DNA from: Microbulbifer elongatus
Lineage (GTDB): Bacteria; Pseudomonadota; Gammaproteobacteria; Pseudomonadales; Cellvibrionaceae
Length of the DNA stretch: 64,000 nt
NCBI RefSeq assembly: GCF_021165935.1
Contig: NZ_CP088953.1
Coordinates: 3,333,501 to 3,397,500, forward strand
Direction: 5' to 3'
Shown: positions 28,352 to 38,600 of the stretch, piece after piece
Layout of the letters: every line of letters begins with the position of its first letter
Numbering within the stretch: the first letter of the stretch is position 1
Program-made: the position numbers and the translations under genes
Notes under the pieces: generated by a model
Database searches by the model: none
Told to the model about the DNA's origin: nothing
Seen by the model: only the letters and a program-made list of their open reading frames with translations

Positions 28352-29059
28352 TCAGGCCCGGTAGCGCAGGATGAGGGTCTCGGTCTTGAGGAGTTTATCC
28401 AGCTTCTGCTTTTCTGACTGCGCATCCACCCGGCTCAGTTTGGGCCCCACAAATACCCGTACAAAGCGGCCCTTGGGGGTATCCACGGCGCGGGTATAGG
28501 CACGGAAACCGGCATCCATCAGTTTATTGCGCATGCGGTCAGCGCTGGCCGCCTCTTTGTAGGCCGCCACCTGAACCACCCAACCCTCGGGTAATCCCTG
28601 GTCATCCAGCTGAGTCTGCTCCGCTGGCAGCTGCAATTGCGCTGCTGATTCGGTCGGCTTGGAGGGCTCAGGCTCCGCTTCACCCTGAGCCACCACTTCC
28701 GGCTCCGCGGGTGACTCCGACGCAAGGGATACCGCTTCCGGGTCCGGCGCGGGGCTCGAGGGCTCCACGTAATCCGGCTGGAACACGTCGTTTACCGGCG
28801 GCGCGGGCGCGATATTCTCGATGGGTTGTGGCTCGGCAATGGAAATTGGCTTGATATCCGGCGCCGCGGGAATCTGACTGGTAACGTCGATATAACGCGC
28901 CCCTTCCCGGTCAAACAGCGAAGGCAGGAAAATGACGGCGAGCGCCGCCAGCACCAGGGCCCCCACAATACGCTGCTTCACCCCATCGTTCAGCCGGCGA
29001 GGCGAGCCCTTGGGGCGTTGTTGAGAATTGGATTCGGAGTCGCTGTCCCCACCGGCCAT
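28352..29059 (-). CDS. dedD: SPOR-domain protein, DedD-like
   Basis: A 235-residue protein with a short cytoplasmic N-terminus, one membrane helix (about 31-48, RIVGALVLAALAVIFLPSLF), a Pro/Glu-rich linker (about 65-150) and a C-terminal SPOR domain (about 158-233, EGWVVQVAAYKEAASADRM). It likely binds denuded septal peptidoglycan during division. It lies between folC and cvpA, as dedD does in Pseudomonas and E. coli. Confidence 0.9.
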   Translation of the reverse strand: MAGGDSDSESNSQQRPKGSPRRLNDGVKQRIVGALVLAALAVIFLPSLFDREGARYIDVTSQIPAAPDIKPISIAEPQPIENIAPAPPVNDVFQPDYVEPSSPAPDPEAVSLASESPAEPEVVAQGEAEPEPSKPTESAAQLQLPAEQTQLDDQGLPEGWVVQVAAYKEAASADRMRNKLMDAGFRAYTRAVDTPKGRFVRVFVGPKLSRVDAQSEKQKLDKLLKTETLILRYRA

Positions 29060-29083
29060 GTGTCTGTGCTCTCTAGGTCTGGG

Positions 29084-30346
29084 CTATTCGGCTCCACCGA
29101 GCCGCTCTATTTCGGACAATACTTCCGCAACGGTAAAGAAAGACCCGAAAACAAGCAACCTGTCTTCCCTGCCCAGCACGCCCATGGCCACCGGTAACTG
29201 CTCCACCACCGGCGCGCAACGGTCCGCAACCTGCTCCCCGGCAACCCCCGCCGCCGCAAGCCCCGCCAGAATCTGCTCGGCGTTCGCCGCGCGCGGATTA
29301 TCCGGCAACAGCGCCGGAAACCAGTAGTCCACCGTCGCTTTCAGTGGCTCGACCAGACCGTCCAGATCCTTGTCCGCCATCACCGCCACCAGCGCCACCG
29401 TACGACCCGTCACCGGATGAGCCGCCAGCCAATCCGCCAGATAGTTCGCCGCCGCCGGATTGTGCCCCACATCCAGCAACAGGTTGCGCTCCTGCCAACG
29501 CACCGCCTGACAACGACCGGGCATCTGCAGCGCTTCCAATACCTCACAAACCTGCTCCGCCCCCGGCAACTCCCCCGCAACCGCCAAAGCCGTCAACGCC
29601 GCCGCCACACTGGCCGGCGGCAACCGCAGCGCCGGCACACCCAATGACAGAGCCGGCTCCGCCTGCAGGGAATACTCCCCATCGGCAAGGGAAAACGCAT
29701 GCCCGATAAAAAAGCTCTCACAGCCAAGCTCGCCGGAAACATCAATCACCGAAGCCGGCGGCTGTGGATCCGCGCAAATAAAAGTCTTCCCCGCACGCAG
29801 AATTCCCGCCTTCTCCCGGCCAATCACCTCCCGGTCATTCCCCAACCAGGCCTCGTGATCCACCGCCACACTGGTAATGATCGCAATATCCGGATCGACG
29901 ATATTGACCGCATCCAGGCGACCACCCAGGCCCACCTCCAGCAACGCAAACTCCACCTCCGCCTGCTTGAACAGCCACAAAGCCGCCAGCGTCGTGAATT
30001 CAAAATAGGTCAGACTAATCTCACCCCGCGCCTGCTCCACCACCTCAAAGGCCGCGATCAACTGCCCGTCGTCCACCTCCCGCCCGTCAATCCGAATGCG
30101 CTCATTAAAGCGCAGCAGGTGCGGCGAACTGTAAGCCCCCACGGAATGGTCCCCGGCGCGCAACAGCGCCTCCATGGTGCGCACACAACTGCCCTTACCG
30201 TTGGTCCCCGCCACGGTAATTACCCGTGGGGCTGGCGTCAGCACATCGAGATCGCTCGCCACGGCAGCAACGCGATCCAGGCCGAGTTCGATTTCTGTAG
30301 GGTGGAGTTGTTCCAGGCGGGAGAGCCAGGATTGGAGGTCGCGCAT
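29084..30346 (-). CDS. folC: Bifunctional folylpolyglutamate/dihydrofolate synthase
   Basis: A 420-residue Mur ligase-fold enzyme. The P-loop is AGTNGKGS (46-53), the conserved YSSPHLLRFNERIRIDG follows near 75, and the C-terminal domain contains LLLDVGHNPAA near 312. It adds glutamate to dihydropteroate and to reduced folates. It follows accD across a 262-nt gap holding repeat copy D and precedes dedD by 24 nt. Confidence 0.95.
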   Translation of the reverse strand: MRDLQSWLSRLEQLHPTEIELGLDRVAAVASDLDVLTPAPRVITVAGTNGKGSCVRTMEALLRAGDHSVGAYSSPHLLRFNERIRIDGREVDDGQLIAAFEVVEQARGEISLTYFEFTTLAALWLFKQAEVEFALLEVGLGGRLDAVNIVDPDIAIITSVAVDHEAWLGNDREVIGREKAGILRAGKTFICADPQPPASVIDVSGELGCESFFIGHAFSLADGEYSLQAEPALSLGVPALRLPPASVAAALTALAVAGELPGAEQVCEVLEALQMPGRCQAVRWQERNLLLDVGHNPAAANYLADWLAAHPVTGRTVALVAVMADKDLDGLVEPLKATVDYWFPALLPDNPRAANAEQILAGLAAAGVAGEQVADRCAPVVEQLPVAMGVLGREDRLLVFGSFFTVAEVLSEIERLGGAE

Positions 30347-30450
30347 GAGGTCACCGGTACTTATTCAGATGGAAGAATTTTAGCCGGTATACAGGGGGCA
30401 AGAAACTGCAGGGAAAATTAGCTTGAGAAAAACGCAAAGGCTGATGAGAA

Positions 30451-30567
30451 GGCGGTGATACCGGGGGCGGTCTTGCGAGACCTTCCGCGAGAGGGACCTC
30501 GCGGAAGAGTCCCCATGGATGGGTTCACGACGTGTCTCGCAAGACCGCACCCGGTAGCATCGCCGCC
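30451..30567 (+). repeat. Structured palindromic element, copy D
   Basis: Outer arms 30451-30481 and 30534-30567 (GGTCTTGCGAGAC with GTCTCGCAAGACC at the inner end, one G-A mismatch farther out). Hairpin A is CTTCCGCGAG/CTCGCGGAAG with loop AGGGAC; hairpin B is CCC/GGG with loop ATGGAT; the junction reads TTCACGACGT. It is oriented against the accD-folC direction of transcription. Confidence 0.85.
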
Positions 30568-30608
30568 ACAAGGCCAGCTACCGGGACCCCGAGACCCAAA
30601 CCAAGGGA

Positions 30609-31463
30609 TCAATTATTGGAAAGCTTACCCAGAATCCGGCTAACCGTATTCCGCATATCTTTGCGCGGAATAATCATATCGATCGCACCGTGCTCCAGCA
30701 GGAACTCCGCACGCTGGAAACCTTTCGGCAGCTTCTGACGGATCGTCTGCTCAATGATATTCGGCCCGGCGAAACCCGCGCGCGCACCCGGCTCCGCCGC
30801 ATTGATATCCCCCAGCAACGCCAGAGAAGCAGAAACACCACCGTACACCGGATCCGTCATGATCGAAATGTAAGGCACACCCGCCATCCGCATCTTTTCC
30901 AGCACCGCCGACGTCTTCGCCATCTGCATCAGCGAGATCAGCGCCTCCTGCATCCGCGCACCACCGGTGGCCGAAAAACAGACCAACGGAATATTCTCTT
31001 CCAGGGCACGCCGGGCCGCACGGGTGAACTTCTCACCCACCACATAACCCATGGAACCACCGTGGAAAGCAAACTCAAACGCCACCGCAACCACCGGCTT
31101 GCCTTCCAGCAAACCCTGCATCGCCACCAGCGCATCTTTCTCACCAGTCGCCTTCTGCGCCTGGGTCAGACGGTCTTTATACTTCTTGACGTCCTTGAAC
31201 TTCAGGCGATCCACCGGCTCCACATCCGTCGCCAGCTCCTCGCGGTGCTCCGCATCCAGGAACATATCCAGGCGACGACGGGCACCGATACGGAAGTGGT
31301 GCTCACATTTCGGGCACACATCCAGATTGCGCTCCAGCTCCGGCAGGTACAGGGTGGAATCGCACTTGACGCACTTCTTCCACACCCCCTCCGGCACCTT
31401 GCTCGCGCCAGCGCGGCGCTCGGTACGAATCACAGACGGAACAATTTTTTCTAACCAGCTCAT
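30609..31463 (-). CDS. accD: Acetyl-CoA carboxylase carboxyltransferase subunit beta
   Basis: A 284-residue carboxyltransferase beta subunit of the first step in fatty acid synthesis, working with AccA. The N-terminal zinc ribbon has Cys31, Cys34, Cys50 and Cys53; the crotonase-fold part contains [13 protein letters not shown] near 132 and [11 protein letters not shown] near 160. The ATG at 31463 gives the family N-terminus [10 protein letters not shown]; an in-frame ATG at 31490 would add nine unrelated residues. Confidence 0.96.
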   Translation of the reverse strand: MSWLEKIVPSVIRTERRAGASKVPEGVWKKCVKCDSTLYLPELERNLDVCPKCEHHFRIGARRRLDMFLDAEHREELATDVEPVDRLKFKDVKKYKDRLTQAQKATGEKDALVAMQGLLEGKPVVAVAFEFAFHGGSMGYVVGEKFTRAARRALEENIPLVCFSATGGARMQEALISLMQMAKTSAVLEKMRMAGVPYISIMTDPVYGGVSASLALLGDINAAEPGARAGFAGPNIIEQTIRQKLPKGFQRAEFLLEHGAIDMIIPRKDMRNTVSRILGKLSNN

Positions 31464-31582
31464 TCTGTTACCAAATCCAATACTTGCCATTTAGCACCAC
31501 GGTCAACCCGAAGCACTCTGAATTCGTTTCCTGCCGGACAATACCCTGCTTGCTGAAGGGCCCAGCCTATATGACCGGCAAT

Positions 31583-31611
31583 TCTAAAACCGCGAATTAA
31601 ACCACTTTCAA
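31583..31611 (-). promoter_or_regulatory. Candidate accD promoter
   Basis: On the minus strand, TTGAAA (31606-31611) and TTTAGA (31583-31588) are separated by 17 nt, about 120 nt before the accD ATG in the trpA-accD gap. This is a sigma-70 match by eye only. Confidence 0.35.
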
Positions 31612-31724
31612 AAAAATTGCACTTGGCCAGATAAGCCGCAAAATCGGGCTTTCTGGCCAAACGGTATTACAGGCTAGTCGGCGCCTGATTTATCAATGAA
31701 CCTGCGCCAACCCCACACACCCAT

Positions 31725-32540
31725 TCACGCGTCGAGCGCTGCACGCATTTCCGCCACAATGCCGCCAATACGGTCTTTGGCTGCAGCGCCGTCCGCCGCC
31801 TCGCCCACCGCCGATACCAGCACACTGCCCACTACTGCACCGTCGCCATCGGCGCTGACCGCTTTCGCGGAAGCGCCGTCCTTGATACCAAAGCCGACAC
31901 ACAGGGGCAGATCCGTATGGCGACGAATCCGCGCCAGGTTATCGCGCACCGAATCCAGATCCAGGTGGCCGGCACCGGTCACGCCTTTCAGGGATACATA
32001 GTAGACAAAGCCACTGGCCAGCCTGGTGATTTCGGCAATACGCGCATCGCTGGTGGTGGGAGTCAACAGGAAGATATTGCGCAGGTCACGCGCCTGCAGC
32101 AGATTGTTCAGAGGGCCCGCTTCTTCCGCCGGCAGGTCCACCGTCAGGGCACCATCACCACCGGCCTCCTTCAGCGCATCGGCAAAGGCTTCCGCACCCA
32201 TTTTCTCGATGGGGTTGGCGTAACCCATCAGGATGACCGGCGTCTCGTCATCCTGAGAGCGAAACTCCTTGAGCAACTCCATGCACTTGCGCAGCGAGGC
32301 CTTCTGCTCCAGCGCACGCTCGTGCCCTTTCTGGATCACAGGCCCTTCCGCCATCGGGTCGGAAAACGGCACACCCAGCTCGATCAGGTCGGAGCCACTG
32401 GCTACCAGCTGATGCATCAGGTCCACGGTATTTTCCAGGCCACCATCGCCGGCCACGATATACGTCACCAGCGCCTTGCGCCCTTCGCTGCGCAACTTGG
32501 CAAAACAGCGATCAATTCTGTTATTCAACTCACTCACCAC
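31725..32540 (-). CDS. trpA: Tryptophan synthase alpha subunit
   Basis: A 271-residue TIM barrel that cleaves indole-3-glycerol phosphate. The catalytic Glu is in LIELGVPFSDP near residue 52 and the Asp is in the same loop; LTPTTSDARI near 163 and the phosphate-binding GFGIKDG near 213 are present. It follows trpB by 8 nt. No other trp operon genes apart from trpB and trpF are present. Confidence 0.96.
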   Translation of the reverse strand: MVSELNNRIDRCFAKLRSEGRKALVTYIVAGDGGLENTVDLMHQLVASGSDLIELGVPFSDPMAEGPVIQKGHERALEQKASLRKCMELLKEFRSQDDETPVILMGYANPIEKMGAEAFADALKEAGGDGALTVDLPAEEAGPLNNLLQARDLRNIFLLTPTTSDARIAEITRLASGFVYYVSLKGVTGAGHLDLDSVRDNLARIRRHTDLPLCVGFGIKDGASAKAVSADGDGAVVGSVLVSAVGEAADGAAAKDRIGGIVAEMRAALDA

Positions 32541-32548
32541 TGTGCTCC

Positions 32549-33769
32549 TTACACCTCAATACCGTCGATGGCCGCGACGGTGAAAATATCCTTGTCACCG
32601 CGACCAGACAGATTCACCACAATATTCTGATCCGGCTTCATGGTGGCGGCGAGCTTGACCCCATAGGCCACGGCGTGACTGGACTCCAGCGCCGGAATAA
32701 TGCCTTCGGTGCGGGTGAGCTTACGGAACGCGTTCAGCGCTTCGTCGTCATTGATCGCGACATAATCCACGCGACCAATATCCCGTAACCACGCGTGTTC
32801 CGGCCCCACACCGGGGTAATCGAGGCCCGCGGACACGGAGTGTGTCTCGATGATCTGTCCGTCGTCATCTTCCATCAGGTAGGTGCGGTTGCCGTGCAGA
32901 ACACCGGGGACACCGTCGTTCAGTGGCGCCGCATGGCGACCGGTTTCCACCCCGTCACCGCCCGCTTCCACGCCGTACATTTTTACCGATTCATCACCGA
33001 GGAACGGGTGGAACAGACCAATGGCATTGGAGCCGCCGCCCACACAGGCCACCAGCGCATCGGGCAACTGGCCGAACTGCTCCAGGCTCTGGCGACGGGC
33101 TTCGCGGCCGATAATCGAGTTGAAGTCACGCACCAGCTGCGGGTACGGGTGCGGGCCGGCCACAGTGCCGATAATGTAGAAGGTATCGTCCACATTGGTG
33201 ACCCAGTCGCGCATGGCTTCGTTCATGGCGTCCTTCAGGGTCTTGGAGCCAGACTCCACCGGGATCACTTCCGCCCCCAGCAGTTTCATGCGGTACACAT
33301 TGGGGGACTGGCGCTTGACGTCTTCCGCCCCCATGTACACTGCGCATTTCAGTCCCAGGCGAGCGGCGACGGTAGCCGTGGCCACACCGTGCTGACCGGC
33401 GCCGGTTTCCGCAATCACCCGCTTTTTCCCACTGTGCTTGGCCAGCAATGCCTGACCCACGGTGTTGTTCACCTTGTGCGCGCCGGTATGATTGAGATCT
33501 TCACGCTTGAGCCAGATTTTTGCGCCGCCGGCGGATTCTGTCAGCCGCTCCGCCAGATACAGAGGCGAGGGGCGCCCCACATAGTGGGCCAGGTCATAGT
33601 CGAAGGCTGCCTGGAAATCCGCGTCGTCTTTCAGGCGCTGGTACATTTCCTGCAGTTCATCGAGGGCGCTGATCAGGGTTTCGGAGACGAAGCGTCCACC
33701 GAACTCGCCGAAGTGCCCACGGGCATCCGGATAGGCCCCGAAATCGATGGGCGAACTGGGTTTACTCAC
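32549..33769 (-). CDS. trpB: Tryptophan synthase beta subunit
   Basis: A 406-residue PLP enzyme joining indole and serine. The PLP lysine is Lys99 in [14 protein letters not shown]; the phosphate loop [10 protein letters not shown] lies near 235 and the [14 protein letters not shown] segment near 310. It lies 3 nt downstream of trpF and 8 nt upstream of trpA, so the three are one transcription unit. Confidence 0.97.
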   Translation of the reverse strand: MSKPSSPIDFGAYPDARGHFGEFGGRFVSETLISALDELQEMYQRLKDDADFQAAFDYDLAHYVGRPSPLYLAERLTESAGGAKIWLKREDLNHTGAHKVNNTVGQALLAKHSGKKRVIAETGAGQHGVATATVAARLGLKCAVYMGAEDVKRQSPNVYRMKLLGAEVIPVESGSKTLKDAMNEAMRDWVTNVDDTFYIIGTVAGPHPYPQLVRDFNSIIGREARRQSLEQFGQLPDALVACVGGGSNAIGLFHPFLGDESVKMYGVEAGGDGVETGRHAAPLNDGVPGVLHGNRTYLMEDDDGQIIETHSVSAGLDYPGVGPEHAWLRDIGRVDYVAINDDEALNAFRKLTRTEGIIPALESSHAVAYGVKLAATMKPDQNIVVNLSGRGDKDIFTVAAIDGIEV

Positions 33770-33772
33770 TGC

Positions 33773-34426
33773 TCAAACTCCTTGGGTCAATGCGTTACTG
33801 CGCGCGTCGCTTGTTGCGGCGCTACGGGCGGCATCGATAAATGCACGCACTTTTTGCGGGTCTTTACGGCCAGGGGCGGCTTCTACGCCACCGCTGACAT
33901 CCACGCCATGCGGATGGGCAGCGGCAATCGCTTCTGCAACGTTCTCGGGATTGAGGCCACCGGCCAGAATAATGTGGCGGTCACCGCCCTGGGGCACCCG
34001 CTGCCAATCGAAGGTGTCTCCGGTACCCCCGGGCACCCCCTTGCGATAGGCGTCCAGTAGCACCCCCCGGGCGTCGGGGTAAGCCGCCATGGCTTCCACC
34101 GGATCCAGATCCGGCTTCATGCGCAGGGCTTTCATATACGGGCGATGGAATTGACGGCAATAGGGCGCATTTTCATCGCCGTGGAACTGGAGCAGATTCA
34201 GGGGCACCAGCTTGAGAATATCTTCCACTTCCTGTGGGTGCGCATTGACGAAAAGCCCGGTCAGTACCGCAAACGGCGATACGGCACTGGCAATTTCTGT
34301 TGCCAGCTCGACCGTCACATGCCGGGGGCTGGGAGGGTAAAACACCAGGCCCAACGCATCCGCGCCGGCATCTACCGCCAGGCGAGCGTCTTCGACACTG
34401 GTAATCCCGCAGATCTTTACGCGCAT
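33773..34426 (-). CDS. trpF: Phosphoribosylanthranilate isomerase
   Basis: A 217-residue TIM barrel. The general base is Cys6 in MRVKICGIT; the general acid Asp is in LLDAYRKGVPGGTG near 124; the phosphate site is ILAGGLNPENV near 150 and GVDVSGGVE near 175. It is the stand-alone form, not fused to TrpC. It lies between truA and trpB. Confidence 0.95.
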   Translation of the reverse strand: MRVKICGITSVEDARLAVDAGADALGLVFYPPSPRHVTVELATEIASAVSPFAVLTGLFVNAHPQEVEDILKLVPLNLLQFHGDENAPYCRQFHRPYMKALRMKPDLDPVEAMAAYPDARGVLLDAYRKGVPGGTGDTFDWQRVPQGGDRHIILAGGLNPENVAEAIAAAHPHGVDVSGGVEAAPGRKDPQKVRAFIDAARSAATSDARSNALTQGV

Positions 34427-34600
34427 AATCCATTAATCGTTTGTGTGGAATTTCACACTTGCACCTACACCACCAGCCCGACGCGCTACGCCGTACATCC
34501 CGGAAGCTGGCAGCAGAAGAATTCGGAGAGCAGGCGATACTAGCAGATCACCGGGCGCGACGAAACGCGCAGGCCAGCGCGTTCCATCCATGGCGCAGCC

Positions 34601-35488
34601 TTACGGATCCCTGCCGATGGTACCCAGCGGTTGCGAGACCAACAGAGGGCCAGGTGCCACGGCCGGCAGTGCAAACTCCGGCGGGTACTGAACATCCACC
34701 AGATACAGACCATGTGGCGCGGCGGTAACCCCGGCAGCGGTGCGGTCCCGCGCGGCAAGCACCTCCCCCACCCACGCAGGCGGGCGATCACCGCGCCCTA
34801 CCGCCATCAATACACCGGCGATATTGCGCACCATATGGTGCAGAAACGCCGTGGCACTCACCTCCAGCACAATCAACCGCCCTACCCGGCCGATATCCAA
34901 CCGTGTGAGCCGCCGTACCGGCGATTTCGCCTGGCACTGGGCCGCGCGAAAGCTGCTGAAGTCGTGCTCTCCGATCAGGTACCGGGCACCTGCGCGCATG
35001 GCCTGTATATCCAGTGTGCGTTCGGTCCAGGTCACTTCGCGCGCTGCCTGTGCTGCGCGGGTCGGCGCACTGTGGATCAGGTAGCGATAGGTGCGGTTGC
35101 GCGCGGAAAAGCGCGCGTGGAACTGCGCCGGCATCTCCTTCGCCCAGTGCACCCGTACATCGAACGGCATCTGGGTATTCACCCCCTGTATCCACGCCTT
35201 GGTGGGGCGTACGGCGGTGGTATCGAAGTGGATCACCTGACCGGTGGCGTGTACCCCCGCATCGGTGCGCCCGGCACACACCAGCGCGACCGGCTCTGCA
35301 GCAACCTTCGACAGCGCCTTTTCCAGGGTTTCCTGCACCGTCTGCGGATCGTGTTTCTGCTTCTGAAAGCCCCGCAGGCGCGTGCCACAGTATTCCACAC
35401 CCAGTGCAATGCGGTGCACCCCCTCAGGCAGAGATTCGCCCGCCGGCACCTCGCCGTTGGGTTTGTAGTGGTAAATCTTGTTCATCAT
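34601..35488 (-). CDS. truA: tRNA pseudouridine(38-40) synthase
   Basis: A 295-residue pseudouridine synthase with catalytic Asp76 in CAGRTDAGVHATGQV and the later SFRAAQCQAKSPVR segment near 187. It modifies positions 38-40 of the tRNA anticodon arm. It follows fimV, with a terminator hairpin in the gap, and precedes trpF by 174 nt. A second ATG one codon in (35485) is an equal start. Confidence 0.95.
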   Translation of the reverse strand: MMNKIYHYKPNGEVPAGESLPEGVHRIALGVEYCGTRLRGFQKQKHDPQTVQETLEKALSKVAAEPVALVCAGRTDAGVHATGQVIHFDTTAVRPTKAWIQGVNTQMPFDVRVHWAKEMPAQFHARFSARNRTYRYLIHSAPTRAAQAAREVTWTERTLDIQAMRAGARYLIGEHDFSSFRAAQCQAKSPVRRLTRLDIGRVGRLIVLEVSATAFLHHMVRNIAGVLMAVGRGDRPPAWVGEVLAARDRTAAGVTAAPHGLYLVDVQYPPEFALPAVAPGPLLVSQPLGTIGRDP

Positions 35489-35550
35489 GGGCGCATTTTA
35501 CACTGACCCGGACTATTGACCCGGAATACCGCTCCAGAACACTGGCCCGG

Positions 35551-35579
35551 AAAAAAGAAGACCCCGCAAAAGCGGGGTC
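35551..35579 (-). terminator. Rho-independent terminator after fimV
   Basis: On the minus strand, GACCCCGC and GCGGGGTC pair over 8 bp around a TTTT loop and are followed by TTCTTTTTT. It lies about 63 nt after the fimV stop and separates fimV from truA. Confidence 0.8.
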
Positions 35580-35641
35580 AAAGTGTTGTTGCTGTAGACA
35601 GCGTGAAAATCGAATCAATCGGCGTTAGCGCTCCCGAGCAA

Positions 35642-38600
35642 TCAGCTCATGCGCTCCAGCATCTCCTTGGCCCGCTGCTGGTGTTCCCCGGCCGCTTCCT
35701 CAACGACTTCGCCGAGGATTTCCCGGGCCCCATCTTTGTCGCCCATGTCCAGGTAGGCCTGCGCCAGTTCCAGCTTGGTGCTGACTTCGTCGCTGCCTTC
35801 CAGCAGGTTCAGCTCGGAATCCAGATCACCTTCCAGATCAAAGCTCAGATCACCCAGTTCAGCAGACGACTCCTTTGCGGGCGGCGTACTGGCAGCGGGG
35901 CTCGGTGCTGCGGGCTCCTCGACCACAGCCAGGTCCAGATCCTGCTCGCTGGCGGCTTCCGACTGGGCGGGGCTCGCGGCGGCAGGCGCTTCAGCCTCTC
36001 CTTCCAGCTCAAAGTCACCGAGGTCGATACTATCGAGATCCAGACCCTCGAGGTCATCACCGAAGCTTTCTTCCAGATCACCACTCAGTTCGCTCTCGAG
36101 GGCACCGAACGCCAGCTCGTCCTGGGAGGACTCCGCTTCCGGCGCGGCCACCGCGTCATCTTCCGCAGACGTTTCGTCGGCGTCGTCCATCGGCGTCAGG
36201 TCCAGGTCGAATTCCAGACCGCCGTCATTCGCGTCCGCCTCGGGGGAAGCAGAGACCGGAGCCTCTTCCGCCACCGGCACCTCGTCGCTGGCGGCCATGT
36301 CGAAATCGCCATCCAGATCCAGACTTTCCAGGCTCTCCAGGTCGAGCTCACCGTCGGCCATCAGATCATCGAGATTGAAATCATCGGCTTCCTGACTGGT
36401 CTCTGTGGTGCTGCTTTCTGCGGACTTGTCCGCTTCCGACCCCAGGTCATCTCCCAGGTCCAGGGAGAACTCTTCTTCCGCCGGCTGCGCGTCCTGCACT
36501 TCTGCCGTATCCGCCCGTCCGTCCAAAGACAGGTCGTCACCCAGATCCAGGTCGAGCGCAAACTCATCTTCCGAGGCCGTCGCCGCGGACTCTTCGCCGC
36601 CCAGATCCAGAGAGAGATCGTCCAGAGACTCCAGATCGCTCTCGCTGTTCTGGATAACCGTGTCACCGCTGTTACCGGCGGTCGAAAACTCATCCAGATC
36701 ATCAAAGCTCACTTCGCTAGTGTCGAAGTCAGCACCCATATCGTCGAGCTGTGCGGCTTCCAGCGACTCACTGGAAAAATCATTTTCCGGTGCAACAAAA
36801 GCACCGATACCGGCAATGGTTTCCCGCAGGCGCGCGGCGCGGTCCGCTGCCGGGCCATCGCTGTAGCTCAGCAACTGACGGTAGTGCTCATCAAACTGGT
36901 TCCCGTCCTGCTGGTGTGCGTACACTTCCAGCAGCATCAGCCGCGCATCCACATTTTCCGGTGCAGATTTGAGGCCTGCCAGCAATTTCGCTTCCGCTTC
37001 CTGATACTGATCCAGCGACAGGTGGATTTCCGCTTCCGCCACCGGATCGTCGGTTTCCACTTCACTCAGCTGGTCGATATCAAAATTGTCGTTGGCTTCG
37101 AACTCTTCAACGGCAACCAGAGTGTCGTCTTCAAAGGCTTCCTCAGGCGCTTCTTCCTGTGCGCGCTCCGCCGCCATCTCCGCCTCGACCTGACGAATGG
37201 CCTCCTCTTCTTCCTTGCGGCGACGCCAGCTCATAAATCCGAACAGGCCGGCCAGCAGCGCACCTGCGCCAATACCGATCGGCACAATGTTGTCCATGAT
37301 CCGCTCAACCAGAGTGGGCTCAGGGCGCGTCTGCACGACGACACGATTGCGGCTCGGCTCCTGCTCGGGTGCCGGCGCCACTTCCGGTGCAGCTTCCACG
37401 GTCTCGGTCACTTCCGGTTCGCCGGTGTCTACACCCGCATCACCGGCCATGGCAGCATCATCGATGGCGGAACCGTCTTCGACCACGCTCTCACCAGAGG
37501 CGTCCGCTTCCAGCCCGGCCTCGATCTCGGCTTCGAGTCCATCAACACCCGCCTCTGTCTCCAGCGCGTCGTTGGTCTGCTCTGCCGCCGCCTGTACCGC
37601 CTGCAGCTCTTCGTTAGAGACTTCAACCAGCTGCTCCATGGTATCGATCTGCTCATTGAGCTCGCCAATACGCTCCTGCAGCTCGGCACTTTCGAGGCGG
37701 GATTTATCCAGTTCTTCCTCGGTCACCGCCAGCTCACCTTCCAGCGCGTCACTTTCGCTGGAACCACTGCCGGAGCCGGACAGTACCGATTCATTATCAC
37801 CAGGCGCCGCCAGCGACACCCGACCTTCCAACGCATCGCTTTCGACGGTTTCTTCGACGGAGGCACGGGCATCCAGCGGTGCACCGGTCACATCGGTATC
37901 CGCCACGCGCTCGCGCCAGGCATCGTTCTGGGTGGCGACCTGGGTAACCGCTTCGGTGAGCGTGAGGTTGCGCACCTCATCTGCAGTGGGCAGACGCAGT
38001 ACTGCGCCCTTCTTCAGCAGATTGATATTGTTGTTGATAAAGGCCTCGGGATTGAGGCGCTGGATCGCCAGCATGGTCTGCTGCACGGAGAGATCGCGGG
38101 ACTCGCGACTGTCGCGGGCAATCTCCCACAGGGTTTTATTGGCTTCCACCGGGCCGTATACCCGGCTGCCAGAATCACTGGCCGTCTGCGGTTCGCTATA
38201 GCTTTCCGCCGGCTCCTCGTACACAGGCTGTTGCGGCTCTTGCGCAACGGTCTCCTGAGGGGCGGTGTATTCTGCGGCCGGCGGCTCAGCGGGAGCCTGA
38301 ACCGGCTCTGGCGTGCGCTGCACGGTGGGCTGGATCGGTTTCTGCACCGGCGCATTGCGCTGCACCTGCTGGCGCTCGCGCTCCGCGGCGCGTACAGGCT
38401 GCGACGCGGTATTGGTGGAGAAGGCCGGCAGGTCCATCAGCAGGGTGTATTCCCGCAACAGACGGCCGCTGGGCCAGCGGGTTTCCACCAGGAAGTTCAG
38501 GAAGGGCTCGCGAATCGGCGTACGGCTGGTAATACGCACCACGGGCTGGCCACTGGAGTAATCCACGTCGAAGCGGATCCCGTCGAGGGCATAGCCCCGA

